Assembly (NCBI RefSeq): GCF_037969765.1 | Contig: NZ_CP150207.1 | Coordinates: 5,593,311-5,657,310, forward strand | DNA length: 64,000 nucleotides | Source: Paenibacillus sp. FSL W8-0186 | GTDB taxonomy: Bacteria; Bacillota; Bacilli; Paenibacillales; Paenibacillaceae | Direction: 5' to 3' | Shown: positions 17,835 to 28,118 of the stretch, piece by piece | Layout of the letters: each line of letters opens with the position of its first letter | Position numbering within the stretch: position 1 is the first letter of the stretch | The notes under the pieces: generated by a model | Told to the model about the DNA's origin: nothing | The model's input: only the letters and a program-made list of their open reading frames with translations | Database searches by the model: none | Made by a program: the position numbers and the translations under genes

Positions 17835-20800
17835 ATGAACAAACTAACTAGTTTTTCCATGAAGAATATAGGCGCCTTGTTTATCATGATCATCATGTTG
17901 TTTGGCGGCGGCCTGTATGCGGCTGGGAATTTAAAGACGGAGATCATGCCGGACATCTCGATTCCCATGGTATACATAACGGCCCAATATCCCGGGTCTC
18001 CCAGCGACGTCATGGAACAAGTAACCAAGCCGATAGAGAAAAAGATAGCCAATATGGAGGGAGTTACCTCGCTGGACTCTACGTCGAGCGACAACTTTGC
18101 GACCATTATAGTCATGTTGACTGATAAGGCCGACCCCGAAAAGAAAAAGCAGGATATTGAAAGCTTGCTCCAAGAGGTCAATCTTCCCGCTTCGGCCAGC
18201 ACTCCGAAGGTGGCCACCTTCGGTTTCGCCTCAATTCCGGCTTATTACTTCGCCATCTATGGCCAAAATGGCATGAGCCAGTCAGAGCTGGATCAATGGT
18301 ATGCGAACGAGATCAAACCCGAACTCGAATCGATCCCCGGCTACGACCACATGGACGAAATCGGAGCGCGGGAAACGAAGCTTACCATCAAGCTTGATGC
18401 CGGGAAGCTGAACGATTTTGGCCTTAGTCCCGGACAAGTATCCGGCCAGGTTCGCCAAAACCTCACCTCGCTGCCGGCAGGAGCCGTCGATCTTGATGGC
18501 AGCTCTTTGATGGCCCGCGTAAAGGGCGACACCAACAGCGTGTACAACTTAGAAAATATGGATCTGCTGACCGCAAACGGTACCCGGGTTCGCTTGAATC
18601 AGCTGGGCAAGGTCGAATCGATTTCGGAATCTGATTTTGTAGCTCGCCTGAATCAGCAGCCAGCCATCGGCATCCAACTGTACAAAACGAGCGAGGCCAA
18701 CGCCGTAGATTTCGCGGGGAAAGTCGAGTCCCTGTTCGCAGACTGGGAGCAGAAGCTTCCCGATATCGGCTTTAAGACGATTTATGACACTTCGGAACTA
18801 GTCAGTTCCTCCATTAGCGGGATGGTGCATGAGGGGCTCACCGGCGCGCTGCTGGCGGCGCTCGTCATCCTGCTGTTCCTGCGGAATATACGCATGACCT
18901 TGATCGTTCTGGTCTCGATCCCGCTTTCGATCCTAATTACGCTGCTCGTTATGAATTCTTTGGACATTTCCCTGAACATTCTGACGCTCGGAGGTATGTT
19001 CATCGCAATCGGACGGGTCGTGGACGACAGTATCGTCGTTATCGAAAATATATATTCGCATTTGCAGAAGGCTCAGGAACGCGGCGAATCGGTCATTAAG
19101 CTGGCCACCCGCGAAGTCGGCGCAGCCATTACGTCATCCACGCTGACGACGGTCGGGGTTTTTGCCCCGCTCGCATTTGTCAGCGGTATGGTCGGACAAT
19201 TGTTCCAGCCCTTTGCAATTACATTGTCTACCGCCATGCTGGCATCGCTACTCGTAGCCTTGACGGTGATCCCGATGCTAGCGAAGGTAATGGTGCTCCG
19301 TGGAGCAACAATTAAGCACCATGAAGTGAAGGCTGGGCGTTCAACGGCCTTTTACCGCCGTGTCCTGGAATGGTCGCTGCGCCACCGAATTAAAACGCTG
19401 CTGGCGGCAGGAATTTTGTTCATCGCGTCAATTATCGGAACAGTACCATTTTTAGCGGTCACCTTAATGCCAGAGGAAGAGCCACCGCGGCAGTTTTACT
19501 TCGTAATTAAGATGCCATATGAAACTTCTTTGAAAACCATGGATGCCAAAGTCAAAGACATGGAAGAGATTTTGCATCTAGCGAAGACGGCCGATGGCCA
19601 GCCGCAATTTACCTTTACTGAAGCGCTGATCGGATTTGACGGCTCCACGGAGGCAACGCCTTACCGGGCGCAGATCTTCACCGAAGTTAGCGAAGGCAGC
19701 AATGTCAAAACTGTTCAGGAGCAATACAAAAATATTTTGATGGCTGAATTGCCGGTAGACTCTGAATTGGACGTTAGATCCCTAGAGGGTAATTCGGCGG
19801 GCGGCACCGACTTCCAATACTCCCTGAAAGGGGATGATCTGAATCGGTTGGTTGAAGCCTCTGCGCTGCTGAAGGAGAAGCTAAAGGATTTTCCAGAAAT
19901 TAAGGAAGTGGAAGACTCCCTCAGCGATGCCAAGAAGGAGCTTGAGATCGAAGTCGATCAGAACAAGGTTTGGCAATACGGATTGAGCGCCTCTACGGTA
20001 CAGCAGACCGTCGCCGGTTGGCTGGCCGAGGATGAAATCGGTGATGTCAAGCTGGATAACATCACTTACACGACAACGGTTCAACTGGATAAATCGGGCA
20101 TCGATACGCTGTCCAAGCTGGGGGATATCCCGTTCCGTACGGGGAGCGGCTCCATCGTTTACCTGAAAGAGGTGGCGAAGCTGAATATTATCAACGCCGC
20201 CTCCAGTATTCAGCGCAACGACCAGGAACAGGTCGTGAACATTACCGCCAAAATCGACAGCCAAAACAAGGGCGGCGTTGCCGGTCAAGTCGCGATGGCT
20301 CTGGATCAGGTTGAGCTTCCTGACGGTGTATCGCGCGAAGTCGGCGGGATTAACGAAGATATCGGAGAAAGCTTCTCCCAGCTGTTTGTCGCTATGGGGG
20401 CCGCCGTATTTATCGTCTATCTCATCATGGTTATTGCTTTCGGCAATCTGAGCGCACCGTTTGTCATCCTGTTCTCGCTGCCGCTTGCCGTCATCGGCGG
20501 TTTGCTTGGTCTGTTGATCAGCGGTGAAGCGCTGAGCATCACCTCGCTGATCGGCTTCATGATGCTGATCGGGATCGTCGTGACCAACGCAATTCTGCTT
20601 ATCGACCGGACGCAGCAGCTTCGCGACGAAGGCTATACCGTTCGCCACGCCTTGGTTGAAGCGGGCATGCTTCGCCTAAGACCGATCATCATGACTGCAG
20701 TCGTAACTATGGTCGCCATGCTGCCGCTTGCGCTTGGGTTTACCGAAGGCGGAGCGATCATTTCGAAAGGCATGGCCGTCGTCGTGATCGGCGGACTCGT

Positions 20801-20948
20801 TACGTCAACGATTCTGACATTGGTCGTCGTTCCGGTCGTCTACGAATTACTGGAATCATTCAAGAACCGGATGGGCCGTCTGTTCCGAAGAAGGGGCCGA
20901 GTCGATAAATCATCCGACGACATCAGTGAGGGAGTGGTAAGTCAATGA
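17835..20948 (+). CDS. RND-family efflux pump (AcrB/SwrC-like)
   Basis: A proton-driven RND transporter of 1037 residues. Architecture: first membrane helix at about 11-28, a large extracytoplasmic loop, six helices (about 340-510) including the signature FIAIGRVVDDSIVVIENIY, a second large loop, and a final block of six helices (about 860-1010). Asp-Asp in the fourth helix is the usual proton-relay site. The best-known Gram-positive relative is SwrC of Bacillus, which exports surfactin. Its adaptor gene overlaps its end (ATGA). Substrates could include lipopeptides or other amphiphiles; this is inference. A C-terminal basic-acidic tail (GRLFRRRGRVDKSS) is cytoplasmic. Confidence 0.93.
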   Translation: MNKLTSFSMKNIGALFIMIIMLFGGGLYAAGNLKTEIMPDISIPMVYITAQYPGSPSDVMEQVTKPIEKKIANMEGVTSLDSTSSDNFATIIVMLTDKADPEKKKQDIESLLQEVNLPASASTPKVATFGFASIPAYYFAIYGQNGMSQSELDQWYANEIKPELESIPGYDHMDEIGARETKLTIKLDAGKLNDFGLSPGQVSGQVRQNLTSLPAGAVDLDGSSLMARVKGDTNSVYNLENMDLLTANGTRVRLNQLGKVESISESDFVARLNQQPAIGIQLYKTSEANAVDFAGKVESLFADWEQKLPDIGFKTIYDTSELVSSSISGMVHEGLTGALLAALVILLFLRNIRMTLIVLVSIPLSILITLLVMNSLDISLNILTLGGMFIAIGRVVDDSIVVIENIYSHLQKAQERGESVIKLATREVGAAITSSTLTTVGVFAPLAFVSGMVGQLFQPFAITLSTAMLASLLVALTVIPMLAKVMVLRGATIKHHEVKAGRSTAFYRRVLEWSLRHRIKTLLAAGILFIASIIGTVPFLAVTLMPEEEPPRQFYFVIKMPYETSLKTMDAKVKDMEEILHLAKTADGQPQFTFTEALIGFDGSTEATPYRAQIFTEVSEGSNVKTVQEQYKNILMAELPVDSELDVRSLEGNSAGGTDFQYSLKGDDLNRLVEASALLKEKLKDFPEIKEVEDSLSDAKKELEIEVDQNKVWQYGLSASTVQQTVAGWLAEDEIGDVKLDNITYTTTVQLDKSGIDTLSKLGDIPFRTGSGSIVYLKEVAKLNIINAASSIQRNDQEQVVNITAKIDSQNKGGVAGQVAMALDQVELPDGVSREVGGINEDIGESFSQLFVAMGAAVFIVYLIMVIAFGNLSAPFVILFSLPLAVIGGLLGLLISGEALSITSLIGFMMLIGIVVTNAILLIDRTQQLRDEGYTVRHALVEAGMLRLRPIIMTAVVTMVAMLPLALGFTEGGAIISKGMAVVVIGGLVTSTILTLVVVPVVYELLESFKNRMGRLFRRRGRVDKSSDDISEGVVSQ

Positions 20949-21997
20949 GAAACAAACGATGGATACAAATTATAATGGGCAGCGCGCTGCTGGCCGTAGG
21001 CGGAACAGCCCTGGCCGGCTGCAATGCCCCTCAGGAAACGCAGATGGAAGTACAGAAGACCATACAGAAACCCGCTGTCAAGATCAGTGATGCTCAAAAG
21101 AGAAGCATTGGCGCTCCTCAGGAGACGGTAGCCGAAGTGACAGCTTCAGCGGAAAGAGATGTCGTGGTCAAAGCAAGCGGTGACGTGCTAAAAGCGTTGA
21201 AAAAGCGTGGTGATCAGGTAAAACAGGGGGAACTGCTGTTTGAGCTGGATCCAGCCGATGTGCTGCTGCAGAAGCAAAAGGCCGAAATCGGGCTCCGCAC
21301 GGCCCAGAATAATCTGAAAGAGGGCCAGTTTGCTGCGCAAGACGATCCGGATGCCCTGCAGCCGCTGAAAGATCAAATTCGAATGGCACAAATCGATATC
21401 GAGCAAATCAACCGCACCTTGGACAATTATAAAGTGACCGCTCCAATCAGCGGCATTCTGACCGATTTCTCGATTGAACCCGGCATGACTATAACCCAAG
21501 GGATCGTTGGCAAAATTCAGCAGATCAACCCGGTCAAAATCAAGGCGAACATCACGGAAGAAAACGCCAAGCTACTTAAAGGCAAAACCGAGCTTTCGTT
21601 CTATGCGGCCGATCGGCCGGACCAGCTGTTCAAAGGGAAAATCGTCTATTTCGCCGACATCATGGACACAATGAACAGAACCTATGAGCTGGAGCTGCAA
21701 GCCGACAACGCCAACCTGGCCCTGAAGCCGGGAACCAAAGTGCAGCTGCGGCTGACCGATGAAGCAGAGCAGGAAGTGCTCACCATCCCAACTACGGCGA
21801 TTATCCGGGAAGAGAGCAACACCTACGTCTACCTTTTCTCCGGTGGCAAAGTCGAGAAGCGGCAAGTGGAGCTCGGACGCCTCAACGAATTGTATCAGGA
21901 GGTCATCGAAGGCTTGGCCACGGGAGATCAGGTCGTGGTATCGGGCCAACACCAATTGAAAGACAATCAAGAGGTCGAAGTCCTTGCGGCAAATTGA
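20945..21997 (+). CDS. RND efflux membrane-fusion lipoprotein
   Basis: A periplasmic-adaptor-type subunit of 350 residues for the RND pump, anchored outside the cell membrane as a lipoprotein (signal peptide with lipobox LAGC, Cys at residue 26). Order: a biotinyl-lipoyl-like half motif (GDVLKALKKRGDQVKQGELLFELD), a short helical hairpin (KQKAEIGLRTAQNNLKEGQF), the second half lipoyl (NYKVTAPISGILTDFSIEPG), a beta-barrel, and the membrane-proximal domain (TTAIIREESNTYVYLF and GLATGDQVVVSG). The gene follows the pump, whereas in most RND operons the adaptor comes first. There is no outer-membrane channel gene, as expected in a Gram-positive cell. Confidence 0.92.
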   Translation: MRNKRWIQIIMGSALLAVGGTALAGCNAPQETQMEVQKTIQKPAVKISDAQKRSIGAPQETVAEVTASAERDVVVKASGDVLKALKKRGDQVKQGELLFELDPADVLLQKQKAEIGLRTAQNNLKEGQFAAQDDPDALQPLKDQIRMAQIDIEQINRTLDNYKVTAPISGILTDFSIEPGMTITQGIVGKIQQINPVKIKANITEENAKLLKGKTELSFYAADRPDQLFKGKIVYFADIMDTMNRTYELELQADNANLALKPGTKVQLRLTDEAEQEVLTIPTTAIIREESNTYVYLFSGGKVEKRQVELGRLNELYQEVIEGLATGDQVVVSGQHQLKDNQEVEVLAAN

Positions 21998-22002
21998 TAT
22001 AA

Positions 22003-22060
22003 AAAAATGGCCTTGCGTAACGGTGTTCCATCAGGAACGCCGGACGCGCGGGCCATTTTT
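22003..22060. terminator. Bidirectional terminator between the efflux operon and the M23 gene
   Basis: AAAAATGGCC (22003-22012) pairs with GGCCATTTTT (22051-22060), and an inner stem CGGTGTTCC / GGAACGCCG closes an ATCA loop. A-runs and T-runs on both sides make it work in both directions. It separates two convergent genes. Confidence 0.9.
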
Positions 22061-22092
22061 ATTTGAACATGACTTGTTGAACTACCTCTATA

Positions 22093-23634
22093 CTATAAAT
22101 ATTTCATCGGGTTTTGGACGGTACCGTTCTTATGAATTTCAAAATGCAGATGAGTACCGGTGGAACGTCCCGTGCTGCCCATAATCCCGATTTTCGAACC
22201 TTTCTCGACGACCTCGCCTTCCTTGACACTGATCTTGCTCAGATGCCCATACAGTGTCTCATATCCGTTATTATGATTAATAATAATAACATTGCCATAG
22301 CCGGATTTGACGCCTGCGAAGCTGACAACACCTTCATCCGCGGCAAGAATGTTCCGATTCGAGGAGACCAGATCGACGCCTTTATGAGTTCGGCCCCAAC
22401 GCTCGCCGTAGCTGCTCGTCATTCGTGCGCCGGATACCGGCCACGCGAACTGGCCGCTGCCCTCGCCGACGATCTTCGTTCCTTTCATAATGATGCGCGG
22501 CGACGATGCCTTAATGACCTCATGGCCAAGCCATTCCTCGGTGACCACCTCGCCATTTTCTTTGGTCAGCCGATATTCCATAATCTTCAGACCGCTTTGC
22601 CCTTCCGCTACAACCTTGGACTGACCGGCTTTCATATCCGCATTTTTCTGAATAATCACTTCCGGTTCGGTGACGATTTCCTCGGATACCAGTTCAACCG
22701 TCTTTACGGTCAGAGCAGGCTTCAACGCTTTTACGTTCAGCTCCGTACCGATCTGCATTGTCTTCTCCTGAACGCCAGGGTTATTCGCGAACAATTCCTT
22801 CTGAGTCACCCCGTACCGCTTAGCAATGGATGAGATCGTATCCCCTTCGCGAACGACATAAGTGATCGCTGCCTCACTGCCCTCTACGATGCGCTGAACC
22901 GCCTCCTCGGCGCTCAGCACCTTGTTCGGATCCGTCTTTACGGCAACCTGTGTTACGTCCTCCACGATCTCTGCGGATTCCACGGTTACACCGTTTTGCT
23001 TCTTGGCCGCGTTCGGATTGCTGCTCACTAATTTAATTCTAGAAGCCGCATGATTGGATGAAGTGCCCGGTATGTATTTCCCTTTCACTTGCTCCAGAAT
23101 CGCGTCTGCCGTTGCTTGATCCTTCACGACCGCAATGGTCTTGCCGTCGACCTTCAGCTCTACCCCGCGGGAATAACCCGTCAGCTTCTCATACAGCTTG
23201 TCCAGAGTAGCCTCCGTATCGATCTTGGCTTTATACTTCTTCGCCTCGACCGTTGTTATGCCCTTCGTATTAACTACCATATCCGCCTGCGGATACTTCT
23301 CGGCGTACTCCTGCTCTTTGCGCTTGTAGAGCGCCTGCAGCTGCTCCTCGCTATCGATCGTTCCGATCTCCTCATCATGAAGCATGACGCGGTAATAGGT
23401 CACCGTATGCGCCTGCGCATACTGGTAACCAGCCAATAACATGCCTGTTGCAAGTACGGCAGCGATTGCCCCAATTCTGACTCTGCGTGATCGCATTTTC
23501 TGCTCTATATCCGTGCTATCTATATCATCTTGCTCATTTTCCGGTAGATTATGGCTTGGCCTGATACGCTGAACTGCAGACTGATACCGCTCCGTAAGCC
23601 AATCAAGCCTAAATTTTCCCCTGAAACCCTTCAT
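22093..23634 (-). CDS. M23 peptidase with LysM and G5 domains
   Basis: A wall-associated peptidase of 513 residues. The N-terminus is cytoplasmic and charged, with one membrane segment at about 51-70 (VRIGAIAAVLATGMLLAGYQ). A LysM domain (TYVVREGDTISSIAKRYGVT, about 257-300) binds peptidoglycan. A G5 domain follows (about 310-385). The C-terminal M23 zinc metallopeptidase shows SSYGERWGRTHKGVDLVSS, the glycine-tyrosine rich block GYGNVIIINHNNGYETLYGH, and GRSTGTHLHFEIHKNG. The His-x-His and Asp ligands are present, so it should be active, probably as a DD-endopeptidase trimming peptide cross-links. It could be a WalR target, though I found no site to prove it. Confidence 0.92.
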   Translation of the reverse strand: MKGFRGKFRLDWLTERYQSAVQRIRPSHNLPENEQDDIDSTDIEQKMRSRRVRIGAIAAVLATGMLLAGYQYAQAHTVTYYRVMLHDEEIGTIDSEEQLQALYKRKEQEYAEKYPQADMVVNTKGITTVEAKKYKAKIDTEATLDKLYEKLTGYSRGVELKVDGKTIAVVKDQATADAILEQVKGKYIPGTSSNHAASRIKLVSSNPNAAKKQNGVTVESAEIVEDVTQVAVKTDPNKVLSAEEAVQRIVEGSEAAITYVVREGDTISSIAKRYGVTQKELFANNPGVQEKTMQIGTELNVKALKPALTVKTVELVSEEIVTEPEVIIQKNADMKAGQSKVVAEGQSGLKIMEYRLTKENGEVVTEEWLGHEVIKASSPRIIMKGTKIVGEGSGQFAWPVSGARMTSSYGERWGRTHKGVDLVSSNRNILAADEGVVSFAGVKSGYGNVIIINHNNGYETLYGHLSKISVKEGEVVEKGSKIGIMGSTGRSTGTHLHFEIHKNGTVQNPMKYL

Positions 23635-23758
23635 GGTAAATCTCCTTTATATTTGACTCTATTCGACAATAAATAGTTTCAAAATTTTAACCTTTGGTCG
23701 CTATCGTCTACTTTAGCATACGACCCTCCCGAATTTCAACTCTGTTCACAAATGGCAA

Positions 23759-23781
23759 AAACCCGCTGCGGGAGCGGGTTT
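23759..23781 (-). terminator. Terminator after the 244-aa gene
   Basis: AAACCCGCT and AGCGGGTTT form a perfect 9-bp stem around GCGGG. On the minus strand it ends in TTTTT, so it terminates the transcript of the gene at 23874-24608 before the M23 promoter. Confidence 0.85.
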
Positions 23782-23873
23782 AACATGTTTTTGCTAAAAT
23801 ATCCAGGGGGTATTTTATTTACAATCCTGTGAATGGTACCGCTATCATGGTGATTTGGTAGAAAGGCTTTCCA

Positions 23874-24608
23874 TTATTTTTTGAGCAGATCCATGACCTT
23901 GGCATACTGTTCTTTATCTAAATGCTTGGACAATATTTGCTGAATCTCTATCATTTCGGATTCGGTCAACCCGCCCTCCATTGCCGCCGTCATCTTCTGC
24001 ATTTCTTCCTCCGGAAGCTTGGACATCAGGATATTGAATATTTCTTCCTTCTGCTGGTCGGGCAGCTCATCCTTTTTAGCCAACAAATCATCCGGGGAGA
24101 TGACGACCGCCTGATCCTGGTTCCCGAGCGCATCCTGCTGAGACTGTTGTTGCGATTGGCCGGAAGCCATCCCTCCCATCACCGGAAGCGCATCCTCGGG
24201 AATACCTTCCCCCGTGTTCACGCCGTCTTCGTCGGGACGATCAGACTCATTGCCGTTGCTGACGCCGCCCTCGCTATTCTCGCTACCGCTCCCCGCACGA
24301 TCCCCATTGCTGTTTCCAGCGCTATTCCCATCGGTTCCCGTATTCGCGCTTGCATTCATATTTTTATGATCTGTTTCGTCCACCTTCCTGCTGCCCGGGT
24401 TTTTGCTGCCGGTTCCTTGGCCTCCAAAACCCAGCATGCCCTTCATCATGCTTCCAAGATTAGGCGATTGTACTTCAAGAGGAATGTTATAACTGCCCAG
24501 CAGTGATTGAATATACCAGTTCACGACATAACCAGTCGTAGCCACGGTTAATACGCTGACCACTACGACTGTGATCGATAGCTTTACCAGCCAAGCAACC
24601 CACTTCAT
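23874..24608 (-). CDS. Membrane-anchored low-complexity hypothetical protein (244 aa)
   Basis: A protein of 244 residues with no family that I recognise. Residues 8-30 form a membrane helix (VKLSITVVVVSVLTVATTGY). A long hydrophilic linker rich in Gly, Ser, Asn and Asp runs from about 60 to 150 (for example SANTGTDGNSAGNSNGDRAG) and is followed by Gln-rich sequence. The last 85 residues are well-behaved and helical (DQQKEEIFNILMSKLPEEEM; SEMIEIQQILSKHLDKEQYA). The layout suggests an extracytoplasmic tether with a small helical C-terminal domain. It is a monocistronic gene with its own terminator between purA and the wall peptidase. ATG 24608 has GGAGG upstream. Confidence 0.8.
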   Translation of the reverse strand: MKWVAWLVKLSITVVVVSVLTVATTGYVVNWYIQSLLGSYNIPLEVQSPNLGSMMKGMLGFGGQGTGSKNPGSRKVDETDHKNMNASANTGTDGNSAGNSNGDRAGSGSENSEGGVSNGNESDRPDEDGVNTGEGIPEDALPVMGGMASGQSQQQSQQDALGNQDQAVVISPDDLLAKKDELPDQQKEEIFNILMSKLPEEEMQKMTAAMEGGLTESEMIEIQQILSKHLDKEQYAKVMDLLKK

Positions 24609-24696
24609 CGTATACCTCCTTCTACGTCTTCTACCTATCAGTATGGACGATAGAGGAAGATTTCAACCTTCATAAAGGGAAAAAAGAAACGCAAAA

Positions 24697-24739
24697 AGCC
24701 GCCCGGAGAAAACGTTCTCCACGAACGCTCCGGACGGCT
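24697..24739 (-). terminator. purA terminator
   Basis: AGCCGTCCGGAG and CTCCGGGCGGCT form a 12-bp stem with one mismatch, followed on the minus strand by TTTTTGCG. It lies about 40 bases after the purA stop codon. Confidence 0.9.
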
Positions 24740-24778
24740 AAATGTTATGACGCTATCGAATCCATCATACAGCAAGCC

Positions 24779-26095
<1,317 letters not shown>

Positions 26096-26222
26096 TTAAT
26101 TTGCCTTGCTCGGATTCCATACGTCAGATTCATTTTTGCCTTCAGCCGCTGTGGATCTGCTCGATCCAGAGCAGCAGCAATACAAGTGTAACAAGCGCGA
26201 TTTTCAATGTCAAATTAAAAGA

Positions 26223-26256
26223 CGAACAATCACGCATCAAAATACGTGATTGTTCG
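26223..26256 (-). terminator. 12-bp inverted repeat after dnaB, probable terminator
   Basis: CGAACAATCACG (26223-26234) and CGTGATTGTTCG (26245-26256) are perfect inverted repeats with a 10-base loop. On the minus strand CTTTTAATTT follows, so it can terminate dnaB transcripts. The outer CGAAC sequences also resemble PurR boxes upstream of purA, though the spacing is wrong for the known pattern. Confidence 0.7.
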
Positions 26257-26311
26257 GATTCTGGCATGAAAATCTGTAATATAAGGACAATGCCGTTATT
26301 TAGTTTATAAT

Positions 26312-27673
26312 TTACCCCGCAAACGCGTCAGTATGCGCGCGTTCGTAATTCGCAAACTTATTGAAGTTCTTCAAGAATACCAGCTCTACGGTACCGACCG
26401 GGCCGTTACGCTGTTTGGCAATGATAATCTCGATGATGTTCTTTTTCTCCGTCTCCTGATTGTAGTAATCATCCCGGTACAAGAATGCGACGATATCCGC
26501 ATCCTGCTCAATCGAACCCGACTCCCGCAAGTCGGACATCATTGGCCGCTTGTCCTGCCGCTGCTCTACGCCCCGGCTAAGCTGGGACAAGGCGATGACC
26601 GGAACCTCAAGCTCACGGGCGATTTGCTTCAGCGTACGCGATATTTCCGATACCTCCTGCTGCCGGTTCTCCCCCGGCTTGCCGCGCCCATGGATCAGCT
26701 GCAGGTAGTCGATCACGATCATGCCAAGGCCTTTCTCCTTCTTGAGCCGGCGGCACTTCGCCCGAATATCGGCTACCGTTACCCCAGGCGTATCATCGAT
26801 GTAAATTTCCGATTCCGACAATGCGGCAATCCCCATCGTCAGTTTGGACCAATCGTCGTCGTTTTTGAAGTCCCCTGTCCGCATGACTCCCGCGTCCAGA
26901 TTCGCCTCCGCGCAAATCATCCGCTGAACGAGCTGAGCCGCCGACATCTCCAGACTGAAGATGGCGACGGTCTCTTTGGCCCGAACGGCCACGTTCTGGG
27001 CAATGTTCAGGGCAAACGCCGTCTTACCGACAGATGGACGAGCCGCTACGATAATCAGGTCATTCCGCTGGAAGCCGGACGTCATCCGGTCGAGATCGAC
27101 GAAGCCCGAAGGGATTCCCGTGGTATTGCCCCGATTTTGGTGCAGCTCCTCCACTTTTTCGAACACTTCCATCAAAACATCGCGTATTGCAATAAAGCCG
27201 CTGCCGGAACGGCTGTTGGAAATTTCGAGGATTTTCCGCTCCGCATCGCTCAGCAGGCCGCCGACATCTTCACCGCCCGCATAACCCTCGCTAACGATTT
27301 GCGTAGCCGTACGGATAAGCCGGCGAAGCATGGACTTCTCTTCTATGATGCGAGCGTAGTAGTCGACGTTAGCCGCCGTAGGCACCGCGTTAGCCAGCTT
27401 CGCCAGATAACTGACTCCGCCGATATCCTCCAGCTCCCCCCGATCTTGAAGCTTCGAGGTTAGCGTAACCAGGTCGATCGGCTGACTTTCCTCGCCAAGC
27501 TGCACCATGGCTTCATAGATTAATTGGTGAGGAGGATCATAGAAATCTTCCGTCCGCACCCGCTCCATGGCGGTAATCAGCGCTTCCGACTGCAGCAGTA
27601 TTGCCCCAAGCACCGCCTGCTCCGCTTCAAGATTCTGCGGGGGAATACGGTCGAAAAATTGATCTCCCGCCAT
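26312..27673 (-). CDS. dnaB: Replicative DNA helicase DnaB
   Basis: The hexameric replication-fork helicase (called DnaC in B. subtilis), 453 residues. The N-terminal domain (RIPPQNLEAEQAVLGAILLQ) is followed by the RecA-like motor with Walker A AARPSVGKTAFALN, Walker B GMIVIDYLQLI, and the tail motif QRNGPVGTVELVFLKNFNKF. It starts at ATG 27673 with GGAGG upstream and follows rplI by one base. It is on the same strand as gdpP-rplI and probably co-transcribed with them. No intein or insertion is seen. Confidence 0.97.
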   Translation of the reverse strand: MAGDQFFDRIPPQNLEAEQAVLGAILLQSEALITAMERVRTEDFYDPPHQLIYEAMVQLGEESQPIDLVTLTSKLQDRGELEDIGGVSYLAKLANAVPTAANVDYYARIIEEKSMLRRLIRTATQIVSEGYAGGEDVGGLLSDAERKILEISNSRSGSGFIAIRDVLMEVFEKVEELHQNRGNTTGIPSGFVDLDRMTSGFQRNDLIIVAARPSVGKTAFALNIAQNVAVRAKETVAIFSLEMSAAQLVQRMICAEANLDAGVMRTGDFKNDDDWSKLTMGIAALSESEIYIDDTPGVTVADIRAKCRRLKKEKGLGMIVIDYLQLIHGRGKPGENRQQEVSEISRTLKQIARELEVPVIALSQLSRGVEQRQDKRPMMSDLRESGSIEQDADIVAFLYRDDYYNQETEKKNIIEIIIAKQRNGPVGTVELVFLKNFNKFANYERAHTDAFAG

Positions 27674-27674
27674 T

Positions 27675-28118
27675 TTATTCCTCCGTCACTTGAACCTTGA
27701 ACGTCGACTTCACATCGGGATGCAGCTTCACTGGCACCTGGGTAACGCCCAGCGTCCGAATCGGCTCGGCAAGCTCGATTTTGCGCCGGTCGATCTTCAC
27801 GCCCGCTTTCGCCAAGGCTTCGGCGATTTGCTTATTCGTGATCGCACCGAACAGTCGGCCGCCCTCTCCCGCTTTGGCTTGTAGTGTTACCGTTATCTCT
27901 TCCAGCTTTTTGCCCAGCTCTTCAGCCTCTGCCTTCTCCTGCGCCTTGCGTTTCTCTTCCGCCGCATTCTGAACCTCCAGCGTCTTTACGTTGCCTTCGG
28001 TAGCTACACGAACCAGCCCCCGCGGAATCAGAAAGTTCTGTGCGTAGCCTTCGGATACGTTTTTAATTTCCCCTTTTTTGCCTTGACCCTTTACATCCTT
28101 TAAGAAAATGACTCTCAT
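27675..28118 (-). CDS. rplI: Ribosomal protein bL9
   Basis: Large-subunit ribosomal protein L9, 147 residues. The N-terminal RNA-binding domain is [20 protein letters not shown] with the signature [13 protein letters not shown]; a long helix rich in Ala, Glu and Lys leads to the C-terminal domain ending in KVQVTEE. The start overlaps the gdpP stop by four bases (ATGA). It is sandwiched between gdpP and dnaB, the conserved order in Bacillus relatives. Confidence 0.97.
   Translation of the reverse strand: MRVIFLKDVKGQGKKGEIKNVSEGYAQNFLIPRGLVRVATEGNVKTLEVQNAAEEKRKAQEKAEAEELGKKLEEITVTLQAKAGEGGRLFGAITNKQIAEALAKAGVKIDRRKIELAEPIRTLGVTQVPVKLHPDVKSTFKVQVTEE

Noticed and set aside
26223..26256. Pair of PurR boxes in front of purA
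   Set aside because: The outer CGAAC sequences fit PurBoxes, but the two CGAA cores are 26 bases apart rather than 16-17, and the perfect 12-bp stem with a T-rich tail fits a dnaB terminator better.
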